64,000 nt of DNA from Arenicola marina (taxonomy: Eukaryota > Annelida > Polychaeta > Arenicolidae). Shown here piece by piece: positions 43,401 to 56,006 of the stretch (position 1 is the first letter of the stretch; the number at the start of each line of letters is the position of its first letter). The position numbers and the translations under genes were made by a program. The stretch is taken from contig OZ025260.1 in assembly GCA_964019135.1 (NCBI GenBank), positions 18,904,254-18,968,253 on the forward strand, in the 5' to 3' direction. Under the pieces are notes generated by a model that was not told the origin of the DNA, searched no databases, and saw nothing but the letters and a program-made list of their open reading frames with translations.

Positions 43401-46400
43401 GGGGGGGGAGAGAGGGTCAGTGACCAGTGTCGATTTTTCAAAATTCTCAGTGTCGAATGTCGATCTTTCACGACGTTTCGTGTCACTTTTTGGCTAAGTT
43501 TAGTGTCGTTTTTTTTTCTCCAAAAATCTGTGTCGATGTCGCTTTTTCAGAAGCTCAGTCGCGTGTCGCTATTTACCTATTCCAGACCCCCTATGAATTG
43601 GTTGTGTTACACCGCTTTGGTACATACAAGGGTTAAACTGGACCAACGAAACTAAACCCATAACTGAGACCAAGCGTTGTCAGAGCGCCGGGACGACCGC
43701 TCTGCCGATTGGCGTAGCTATAATATAAATATATTCAATTTACCTGATAATTTAGTTTCCATTTCATGTATACATATAAACGTGATCCTCTATGACACCC
43801 GCAGATCAAACTGTTACCCGCTAAAACATATGGCGTCATCTATAGCAAGTGTAGCTGATCGGAGCAAAATGACAAGGGTATGAACAGGTGTTTTATGTCA
43901 ACTTTGTGCTCACATGGCTAAGCATGCAGGGCCACGGATCACATTGAACAATGACATGAAAAGGCGAAAAGCGATGGAGTGAGCTGTTGGTCAACAGTGA
44001 CATACCTCTCGTCTTAAAAGATCTGACCAAATAATGATATCAATAACTTACATCAGTACCGTATAACAGTATAACAGACCGATCCAGGCTGCCAATCCTA
44101 CACTCACGTCACTGTTGCTTTTATCCAATCATGTGGTGAAAAAAAAGGTTTTTCACGTGCGTTATGTCGGACAAACAAGTCGGACAAACGAAGCAGCATG
44201 TCACTTTGTTGTCAGTTTCAGAGATAAGTACTTCTCACTTGTACCCCTACCAACAGCTATGATTGTCAATTTCATACTCACGATTAAGGAAAAAGGACTC
44301 AAGCGTGGATCGGTCTATTGTGTCTGTTCACGCCTGTTTGAATAGCTCACCTGAGACTCGGGGATGATGGTGCTCCTGGAGGGACACGACCCCAGCTGGG
44401 TGTGCTGCCACGTGGACAGCACCACGGGAGTCATCGTGTAGTGGTCATGTGACACCTCCGAGCACAACTCTTCTTCCGGCTCGCCGTCCTCCTCCAATGT
44501 CAAGGTCACCGTGTCCATGGTGATCATGCGGTTCCAGGGCACCATGACCGTGACCTGTTTGACGGCGAAGGGTTGTCTCTGGAAGAGGAGTGTCACGGAC
44601 CCCCCTCCGTTCACGAGGATGTCGAACCTGGCGAGGGGAGACAAGACCGAGGTGCCCGGATGTTAATGACGGAATTATGTGGCTCAAAAGATAACAATAC
44701 ATCTTGTCAGATGGGACCTTCCACCGACACAATTTAGTTAAAAAAAAAGATAAGTTAGAGAATCTGATGCATCAATCATGTTGCACATATCAGGACCATT
44801 AATTTTGCTTAATATTTTGCTTATCTGTGTGCAGGTGGTGAATAAACTGTATTACCATAAGTTACACATATTCAGATTCACCGGGAAAATAATGAGTGTT
44901 TGTATCTACAACATGCGGCCAAAAATGACTACTTCTCCGGCTGTGGCAAAACTGTGACACAGATCACCCATTCATTTCTCCACCTGTGGGGGAAGGGGGA
45001 GGGGGGTGTACTCACAGCCCGAGCTCCCTGGTCTGGGTGAAGCCGTACAGAGGCTGGGTGACCACGCTGACTCTGACCCCTATGAGGGGGCTCCCGTCGC
45101 TGGACACCACCTTCCCCCGGATCACAGACACCTGGCTGTAAATAAGCAAACATACAACAAACATATAACACACTATGTAATGTAAGCGCCTGGCCCCATA
45201 GGATGTAATACTATTTACGCGATTATGACAGGAAAGGGCATTTTAATCTGCTTTAATCTTAAGTATTCGCCTGTAAAGTTAAGAAGAGCAAAAACTTATT
45301 GTCAATGTGAGTCTAGACATGACAAAGTGTTCTTGTACGCCGCCCTCGCCCCCCCCCCTTATCTACCTCTGATTGAAGGAGGTCAGGGTGGTGTAGCTCT
45401 GGACACCCCCCCCCCCTCCCCCCACGGTACCCACCTCTGATTGAAGGAGGTCAGGGTGGCGTAGCTCTGGACACTCCCCCCTCCCCCCACGGTACCCACC
45501 ACTGATTGAAGGAGGCCAGGGTGGCGTAGCTCTGGACACTCCCCCCCCCCCCCCACGGTACCCACCTCTGATTGAAGGAGGTCAGGGTGGCGTAGCTCTG
45601 GACACTCTCCTCCTCCACCAGGAAGCGCATCCTGTCGTAGAAGGACGCCGTGCTGCTGGGCGGCTGCTTCCGGAGCAGGATCTCCATGGGATCCGGAGCG
45701 GTCAGGCAGTGCATGCTCTCCTTGCACGAGATGCTGATGCAGCAGTCCGGATCCTGGCAGTCGATCAGGCCGTCTGGAACAGGATTCATCAGTGGGTCAA
45801 AGTGCAACAGGGAGGAAACACGTGGAGACCACTTTTGGTCATATCGCGTCAATAGGAGAAGCAAGGGAGAGTGGAGCCATGTCCCCGGGCGTAACCCCCT
45901 ACTCTTTGCCAAGAAAGACTTTACCCTCCGACCACGCAGGCATTGTCATAGAGGGACGCGAACCTCCGATCCACGTGCCGTTAGGCTCTCAGGTGGCCAG
46001 AGCACTCAAGGCGAGCGCTCCAACCCACTGAGCTATCGGGTCGGCAAATTGAAGGATGGATGCAAAGGAGACTGAGTAGTTTCTCATACTAATTTACCAG
46101 ATTTTTGGGGGATTCTTTGCTGCGAACAATTTGGAAGATTAAAGTTTTCGATACGTCTCTTAAAATCAATGCACTAGATTTTATCTTTAGATATTTCACA
46201 ATAAATTTCAAACGATGTTCTCAATTATTAGCTTCTTTAAAATTGTATTTTTGCATTTGGTAATTTTAATAATTAAAATCCACATATTTTCATTTCGTTC
46301 TACATAATTATGTTTACATCTCTATGTACCTCTATCGTCATCCCTGTTGTTTTCACATTCTATTTCCATGGCAACCTCGCACGCGCGACCCTTCCAGCTG

Positions 46401-49400
46401 TCGCGACAACTGCAGCGCCACCCATCCCCGAACAGCTGACACGCGCCATTGTTGTTACAGCTGTTGGGACAGCCATCTAAAAAGGAACAAAAAATTTCAC
46501 ATAGAGACTCCCAAAATACAACACAGGACGTTACAATACGTACAGTTGGACCTGGTTACTGGTCAAACCTACCGTCTCTACCCTATCCTAAGTCGGTGCC
46601 CATATTCTTCCAGCGACTAATTCTCTGCGCGTATATATCGAAGAAAATTTCGTAGAGCAAGACATATATGGGTACTTGTAAGCCCAATTACAGGTTTATT
46701 ATACCATACTTACTGTCAAGTGCCGGGTGGTTTTCAAGTGAATATTTGCTTGTCGTCAAAAGGTGAAATCGATCAAGGTTATAATATATCATAAACGTTC
46801 AGTATAGGTTCTTACTGAGGGTGCAGTGTTTGCCGTTCCACCCGGGTCTACAGATGCAAGAGCCGTTGTTACAGTAACCATGGTTACCGCAGCGCCTGTC
46901 GCAGCCGACCTGGTCGCAGCGGACGCCCGTCCAGCCGTCGTCACAGACACAGCGCTGGTTCTCACACCGACCGAACACACAGTCCTCCGCGCACATCTCT
47001 GGTAAAGGGCAAATCAAAGGTCAAGGTCAGATAACACGATGTTTATTTTGCAGGGCCCTGCGATGAAATTTAGTGTTCATCCGGTTGCGAACCTCGATCT
47101 CGAGGCTACGACGCTAACCAATACACCAAGAGGAGGTTTCATACTGCTTGCTGGCTCCTGGCTGAACACACAGTGTCTTAAGACGTCAGTCAAGTGGTCT
47201 TAAGGATTAAAAGGTATTAACTATTTACATGGACTTATATATAGTGTACTAAACAAGACGTGGCAGTAAATAAAGTGCGCTTTGTTTTGGAAACAAGGAT
47301 CCCTCTAAAGTCAGGAGGCAATTTAAGCACCATATAACATATGGACCGAAAGAATGTACAGCAGAGAAAACACCAGTATATCTATTACATCCTATGTGAT
47401 AGGCTAAGAGGCAACAAAGGATTCAATAAACAGACCATGTCTAGATACATTTGTTGATGTAGAACGCATTTCGTAAGACATATAGGTCTAACTGATCTAG
47501 TGGTACTAATGACATAAAGCTCAGATCTATCTACAGCATGCGTTGAAAAAAGAGACAAATGCACCTAATATCATTCCACGTTACACTCATTAAACACACA
47601 TTTCAGTGTCAAGCAAATTTCCTGGAGATAACATAACAAATAAACTCACAATGTTGCAAAATAGGACTTTGATGAATTTAATATTTTAAATATTTTAGAC
47701 TCAAAAGCAACGACGTCATATCCGCCAAACTCAAATCATGAGGGAACGAGTTTGGGCCGACAGCGCGGCAGGGTAATCATATATATATCAGTCACTCTGC
47801 TCCGTCATACGCTTCTTGCATAAATAAAAGGAAAAGTATGGAAAGCCGTTTACGATTGAAATTGTTCAAAAAAAAAAAAAAATGGGTAGTTTATTAATTG
47901 GAATATTATGAGGTAGGAGTGTGGCGCCTCCTACCTACGTCACAGCCCGGTCCGGACCAGTTGGTCTGACACAAACACGACTGGGTGTGGAAGTCGAACA
48001 CACCGTGCGCCGAGCAGTCCCTGACGCACAGGGTTTGGTTGGCGTGCTCCGGTAAGCTACAGTCAGTGCCCAGGTAGCCGCGAATACACAGGCAGTTACC
48101 GTCTACACAGACACCGTTACCGGAACAGTTAGGAGACAGACAGTCAACTGAAGCCCCACAGCAAAGGACGGAAACAAATGAAAAATGAAAGGGTTAGAAA
48201 ATCAAATGGGAAAATAAAATAACGCAATGGAGAGGGGGGAGTGGGGGCGGGGGGTGTGCAAGCATCACACCGGTTGATGCCGCTGCCGCTATACTAAAGC
48301 TGAGAACATCACATAGCGATATCTCTGTTTTAACTGCCAGTCACACCCATGCTCATCCTGGTCTATCAACAACCAAACTGAACATAAATCTTCCAAAGGT
48401 TTAAATAAGGATAACATATACATTATATACATAAGAGTGCAGAAGGCCAACACACAACTAAACACATACCCTACTACTATTGAAAATTGCACGAAAATAT
48501 ACCGGCACCCGATATTTACATTAACATTCAACAACATATAAGTAAACAAATAAATCCTGACACACATAACAAACAATATACAGAAGGGAATTATGACCAG
48601 TTAATAGTTAATAAACATACATAAGTTAAGGAGAGCAGACACTTTAATGCGTTGTTATAAAATGCCTGCAGTTAATGGGAGTGACATTCACAACTACACA
48701 ACCAATCCGCAACTATACAGCTAACAACAACAACAACAGCGACAACCTACTAACTACATGAGCGATAATAAGGGGTAATCCACTGAGCGTACCCTCCGAG
48801 CACGTGGCGCCCTTGTATCCAGGCGCGCAGACGCAGTGGCCCTCGACGCACTTTCCGTTTCCGCTACAGGTGGGGTCCTCACATTCGTGTTCAGGGACGC
48901 TGCACTCCTTACCCTTCCAGCCCCGGTAACACTGGCAGGCCCCACGGGAATAGATCCCGTTGCTGGAGCACAGCGTGGGGCACACGCCTGCACAGCCAAG
49001 GAGGTACAGGGCAGGCGGGGGGTGGCGGTCGGGTGAGGTGGCGTGACGTGGCGTGGCGTGGGGTGTAGTGTAGTGGTGGGAGGAAGGGGGGTGGGGGTTG
49101 GGGTGGAAGGGGAGATAGTACGTATAAGCGGTTAGGGTTAAATCTAGTCTAATAATCTAGAGACCGCTGGATATGTACATGGTGAGGTTTCGGTGCAAAC
49201 GCCGAGGCTAGTGAAGCGTTATGATATAGAAATATACACCATGTAACACCACACTAACTGGTTACATAGGGTACACAGTCATCCAATCGGACGTCACTGG
49301 TGAAGAGGCTGATGAAGAAAGACGCCAATTACTGCACTAAGTTTGGCATTTACAGCGTGGGAAATTATTAATAAGTCATTGATAGTTAACTGCTAGTTAG

Positions 49401-52400
49401 CCTGTTAATGATGCCATAGCTAGATATATACACATATTACATATAATACCGGGGCTACGAGGTTGTGTGGACGTTAACCTACAAGCAGCAGAGTATACAC
49501 AGAAGCAGAGCACGGGTTCCGAGCACTTCCGGTAGTAATCAGCTTCCGGTTATAAGACTTCTGGGGCGGTTAATATACTTCCAGATATAGAACAAAAGGT
49601 AAACACTTACTCTGGGAGCAGTCCCAGCCGGTGTAACGCGAGCTGCAGAGGCACTGTCCACTGCGACATTCGCCGCGTCCGTGACAGTCACTGGGACAGT
49701 CCGTCTCTTGTTGGTCTGGGTACAACACAATGTACAGTGGAATTACCAATTTAGTACTTTAGCAGGCAACACAATTTTAGTTTTGGTTACCGTATTTATC
49801 TGGGCATAAAATATACCATTTGACATTTGCCACTTACCACTGACCAACTTTAGACACTGACTACCGACGTCAGACACTGACTACCGACGTTAGACACTGA
49901 CTACCGACGTCAGACACTGACTATGGACGTTAGACACTGACTAACAACGTCAGATACTGACTACCGACGTCAGACACTGACTACCGACGTCAGACACTGA
50001 CTACCGACGTTGGACACTCACCCTGCTCGTTGCCGATGAAGCCGACGACCTGTGGTGAGTCGTTGTCGTTGTAGATGAAGACGTACCACAGACCCTCGTC
50101 CATGTGCTGTACGAAGGGTGAGGACCGGGGCCCCGAACCAGCCTGCAGCATACAAACAGGGCACATGAGACATCTGTTTTGCCCATATCTTTTAAATATC
50201 CTGATGTTCACTTTTAGTTAGTGATTAAATAAACACATTTTTCTTTATAAGTAATCGCTTGTCCAGGCACGTCCTGTTGCTACATTGGCAAGGATGTCTG
50301 TATAACTAATATTAATAGTTATCCTGATGTATAGCTTATAACTGTAGCTTTATGCACAGTTCCCAGCGAGTCTTCAACCGTTATATCTACACCCTACCCC
50401 CGCACCACCCCCCGCCCCTTCCCCTTACCCCCACCCCCACCAGACTTACCGGAGCGGCGCGTTTGCTCCGCGCGCTTTGCCCGCCATCCGCCACGTGAAC
50501 AAAGTCGTACTGCGCATGCGTGGGCCTGACGTTACGCCTGCCGTAGACGGCGATGACGGCGTCGGGGGCCGTGGTCACGTTAAACTTGACGGCCGTGGCG
50601 TCCGGTAGGTAGAACTGCGTCCGCCAGAAGTCGTGAGGCGGCAGGTGGCGCTCCAAGCGCTGGCCGAGGGGGTACTGGACCACTATCACAGAGGGCGTCG
50701 GGACAGCACCTGGCAACCGTCGTCATGGCAATGGTAAGTCACGTCGCCAGGGCACATGGTAACAGTCACGTCGTCAATTGTTATTCGAATCATAATAGAA
50801 AGAGCTGTACTTTCGCTCGTCCACTTTCTGATAAATGTCGCCATATATTGCTGAAGTAAGAACCAATGACCGACAAGGTATTACGCCTGGCTTATACTAC
50901 CATTACGCATAGCAAAATCACCATAATTGAAATTGGAAACATAAAGGAATCTCCATTTAAGTAACTATACCATACAATTATAAAAAAGTCTGCATTTAAT
51001 GAATCCACCAATGTCTGTATTTGTGTTTTTATTCCATTTAATTAACCACCGACGACAGTCTATTGAGACATACTGACCTTTAGAACCCGAATTGGGCGGA
51101 CGTAAAGTCGAGTTGAGATCATCATGGGGACGCTTCTCGAGTTCCCAGTTCAAATCGTAGATTTTCATGGCTAAAACACGAAATAATACACGAAATAAAA
51201 AACATAATTATATCTTTTCATTCATTTTCGTTATGCATGAGCCACTAGAGGTACATCAGTATGGGAAGTAATGATATTAGGTTTGCGGTCGTTTACCATG
51301 ATGACAATAGTCAAACGTAGATAGCATAATATCAGACTACATTATTGATTTACAACGGTCGACCAGACATGTTGATCCGTATTCACGATTATAAACAATT
51401 GTCCAACATACGTACAAGCTAGCGTATGAAATTTAAGCAAGAATCATGTGCAACAAACACCTTCCTAAAACCTTCTCCATGCATCTGGTTAAACAAATTT
51501 TGAGACATAATCGTTACTACTAGTCTAGGAAAATGATCGCAATCGCATTAATTAATTGAAGCACGAAAAGCGTACCAAAAAGGACGCGACGAAAAATAGT
51601 TTAAATTAATAAGATAGTGAAAGAGCATATCAAATACCTGATGCAATTTGAAACTTTAAACTAATCTACAAGAGTATAAAATATAAATCTAGCACTAATG
51701 TATATGATGTAAAAAAAATGCATTGAAACCATATTTAATAGTCAATAAATAATTCATGAAATAAATAAATAGATAGTTCATTAAATAAATAATTCATTAA
51801 ATAAATAAATAAATAAATAAATAAGTAGCTCTAGGGTTGACTCACCGACGAAGTAGGCCACAATGGCGGCTAGGACGACGCAGACGAGCACGAGGACGAG
51901 CGCCGTGATCTTCCACGAACACTTACTCCTGATGTGCTTCTTGACGCGATAGCTGGCGCTGGAGAAGCGAGAATAGTCCCTGAAGTCATTCTGAACGGAG
52001 GGTAACGTTGGCAGGGGCGGCAGGAGGGTCGCGTTGGGGTTGTACGCCACATTTTGTCTGCAAGGGTCAGAAAGGGGAACCAAATCACCGCCTGTCTCCG
52101 CCTATAAAGTAGTCCCCAGAGAGCGTTCGTGGTTTTACTCCTGGGCGCCATGGAGGCCGGACTTTTTTTTTCTTGTTGCAGCGTTCCTAATTAATACCGC
52201 CTAATTAACAAGCACTATGACATGTCTATATATGAAGAGACGAGGGGGGGCTCGGCTTGTCTAAGCGTAACATATACTGCTTAATATTGCTTAGGCACCA
52301 CATGTACAGCGGCGAGGAAGGCAAGCAGGTCATTGAGGGTAAATAGCAATGGCGCCAGAATACAACAGTGGACTGCGAGCATGCCTTCCGGTACTACTTT

Positions 52401-55400
52401 CTCTATGACAGGCACATCGGCGATATCAATTAACGGAAACATTGTAACTAAGGGTCTTGAATCAATACCCTATCCTACGGTTCATAGTTACAAGGAGTGA
52501 TTTTCCCTATCAGGCTACTGGAGGTGTTTAGAAGAGCAGTGTTTGTCCATAACAGGTCATATGGACAGGCACAGAGGTGATAAGGAGCAGAAGGAGGAGG
52601 AGGAGGAGGAGGAAGAGGAGGAAGAGGAGGAGGCGGAGGAGGAAGAGGAGGAAGAGGAGAAGGCGGAGGGAACTATGAAGAATATGCACAGTGCTCTAAA
52701 GCAAACATTGTCATTCATGTTATCACGGTGCATTAGGCTTTGTATACATATACAGGCACGGATTAATAACAGCTGATTATCAAAGATCGAGAGGCATATA
52801 TAGTACAACAATAGTTATAAAGCCGGATCATTATATGTAGTTAATTCCTAATCCCACATATATGTAAGGACGTAAATACATAAAATTAACAGTAAACTAG
52901 TAAGTAATAACCAGGCAATATTGGCCCGAACTAGAAATAAATTGTGTACCTCAACCATGTAAACAATAAGATTAAACACAGATTGAACACTCATCTGTTG
53001 TAGCATTGCAACATGAACGTCTAGCCAGCTAACCTATCCTAAACCCAACTCAATCAAACACAAAAAAAACACTATCTAAGGGAAAAAAATACGTGCACGT
53101 AGTAAAGAAAAAGAAACTTCAACACAGTTATTTCCCACATTTGATCCCATATTAAATAAATTAAATGAAACCAAAGGTTGTACATAAAACATTTAATGAC
53201 CAGGAGATGTAGGACAAGTTCTCTTCCGATTATAATTGACGTTCCACACAATGTCACTGACAATGAAAACTGTCATAAATATGTGTACCTGGCCCAGGTC
53301 TCTTCCATCTCCTTCAGTTGAGACTTGATCCTTTGGAAAAACCGAGCAGCGGGGAAAAGTCAAGAGGGAAATTCCGAAGGTGCACCCGACAAGCTTTCAC
53401 AGTTTCTTATTGTATGTAACAACCTACACGTACACGTAATGGCATCGACAGAGTCGATCTTTTGGACCAATTTAGAGGAACAGGCAGGGCTCGTGACATT
53501 GTATAATCTGGGATTGGGTTTCATACCTATCGCTCGTTAGGGCGTTCGTCATAAACATATCGAAGTTCACGAAAATACACAATGGCCGTGACTTCGCTGC
53601 TACACGTTTGCATGGTATGCCTTCGACTCAATGACTTCTAGCCATCGATATCATCCCAGTGAAAGGCCAGCAAGAAATAACACCTTGGTTAATTATATAG
53701 CGTATGTTAGTTAGTCAAGCTGTTATTATGAAAGTGATTCCCCTGTGACCTGACCAGACAGCGAAGCATTTTGACAAGCGTTTTCCATTTTGTGAAAAGA
53801 CCACTCACTTTATTTCCATCACACTTGAAAAAAAAAATCAACACATGCGTAGAATTAGTTGCATGGCCATGCACACTCATAGGTAATGGTGGTGGAGGAA
53901 GAGTATGCTAATTACTGAGACTTGCTCGACACTCGGTAAGACGTTCTTAGCTAATGCCATGCCTTATCACATAGCCAGACTTAGCGCGCCAATCGCTTCC
54001 AGGACAGACAGCGACTACATCTCGCAAACACGTGATCATGACGTCACTGACGCAAAATATATACTTAAATATCGGTCGCGTCCCGTTTTTTATGAATAAT
54101 TAATTTTATATCACACGTTTGCATCATAACACGTGGTATCCTATTTATTACACAGAGGTCATAATGTCGCGCGGTGGTACAGTACATACCTGTCGGTGCT
54201 GTTGCTAGAGGCAACCGCTGCCGGGTGTTGGGGTCCGGGTATGGTGGGCTCGTGGTTGACCGGGGGTGGGGGTGGCGGGGGCGGCACGGTGGTGTGGTCG
54301 GGCAGGGTGGCTGCCCGCAGGTGCATCCCGGGGGTGTAGGTGCCCTCGGGGAAGGCGTGTGTGGGGGTGTGGGGCGACTGGTGCTGGAGGGTGGCCGGGT
54401 GGTGGGGCAGACTGCTCGTGCGCGGCACGGTCCGTGGGAAGTTAGGGATGGGTGGACTAGACGGCGGCGAACCTTGAGCTGCGAGGAAACAGTTAAAACA
54501 TTCACAAACAAATCTTTCTTCCGAAGTCCGAAGAGCTCATTATATTTATTCAGGGTAACAATATCATTGACGGTCAACCTGCGACATATCTATTATTATT
54601 ATTAGTAGTAGTTTATTAGTTACACTTGTTACACTAACACTGAACTCCAGTTGTTATAAGTCGCAATAGGAGACAAGAACCAGGAAGACAGAACCAAAGT
54701 TCGTGACGACTACAGCCGGTGACACTAATCCTTTCGCCAGCCGACAACCGATCGACTTGGGGAATATGAAATGGGGCTTTGGGACCAACATGATCGACTT
54801 ACAGACTAAGGAGCTGGTCGGGTTATAGAATACTGTTGCAATGCTAAGACAGAGGCAGACCGTCGGGACCGCAAAACATATCAGGTTAAGGAGGTGGTCG
54901 GGCAGGGAGGTTTTCACTGTATTAACTAACTGTGACGATGAACTCACCTTGGGGGACATAAAACGTGCCGGAGGGCGTCTGTCGCAGGAACTGTGGCTCG
55001 AACTCGCCCTCCGTGTCATGGTAGTTGCCGCTGCGCCGCTGTCGAGGCAGCGAGCCACGATCCACTGCGGTCTGAGTGCTCAGGTTCTGAAAGTTGATCC
55101 TAGGGGGCACTGCCGGGCCCGGGATGCTCTCCAGCGGCGGAGGCGGAATTGGTGGCATTGGTAATGTCGCTGAAACGAAAAAGGCGAGAATTGCCGCTGT
55201 AGATTTTTGTTTCTGTAGTAATATTTATAATATTTCGTCAAACTGCGACCGTGTGGAATCATATTATCTGAAAAATACCATGGTATTAACCTATGAGATA
55301 TTATAGAAGTACATGGTTTTCCGCAGTAAACTTCTCGCATGAAAATGCTGCACGGGGGGCGAAAATATTTCATTAAATCCATCCGATGCCTTTAACTTGA

Positions 55401-55956
55401 ATTTCTCTGGTACCTTGAATACCTTGAATACTAAACCAAGTGACGGTAAATAAGCTATTCTGTCGGTATTATGTCATCCCGTGTGGTTGCAATCCGGCAA
55501 AGGACTGTTCGTTACTAGATGCGCTTGTTGCGGACTAGGACCACCCTCAGAGTGGCAAAGCCCATCAACCGCTGACCGCTGGCCGACGGCGCAGCGTCCC
55601 TTTGTCATAGTCTCCTGGCGATCGCCATGGCAACCAAATTGAAGTCTGCTAGCGAGTCCTCAAATTGGACGAGTCAGCGACAGAATTGGTGAACAGAAAG
55701 TCCTGCTCCGCCATTAGGAACCAATCCCCTGATGTCACACACGAAATCATACATCACCAGCTTTTCCCGCGTTCGCTGTGCCAAGAAATGGTCTCCTCTT
55801 GACATTTAAATGGACGACATATCTTTTGTCATAATTTGAGCAGCGCTTAGGTGGCCGAGCCTTCTGAAGGATGGTTCCAGACCGCTCATGTGGGGCGGAA
55901 CTGGCTAACAAGCCCGTCTCCCAGCCGGGAATGATGACGGGGTGGTTGGAGGGCCG

Positions 55957-56006
<50 letters not shown>

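Noticed and set aside
47060..47140. Functional tRNA gene
   Set aside because: Box A and B resemble a tRNA, but the ends do not form an acceptor stem, so it is treated as a SINE head or pseudogene.
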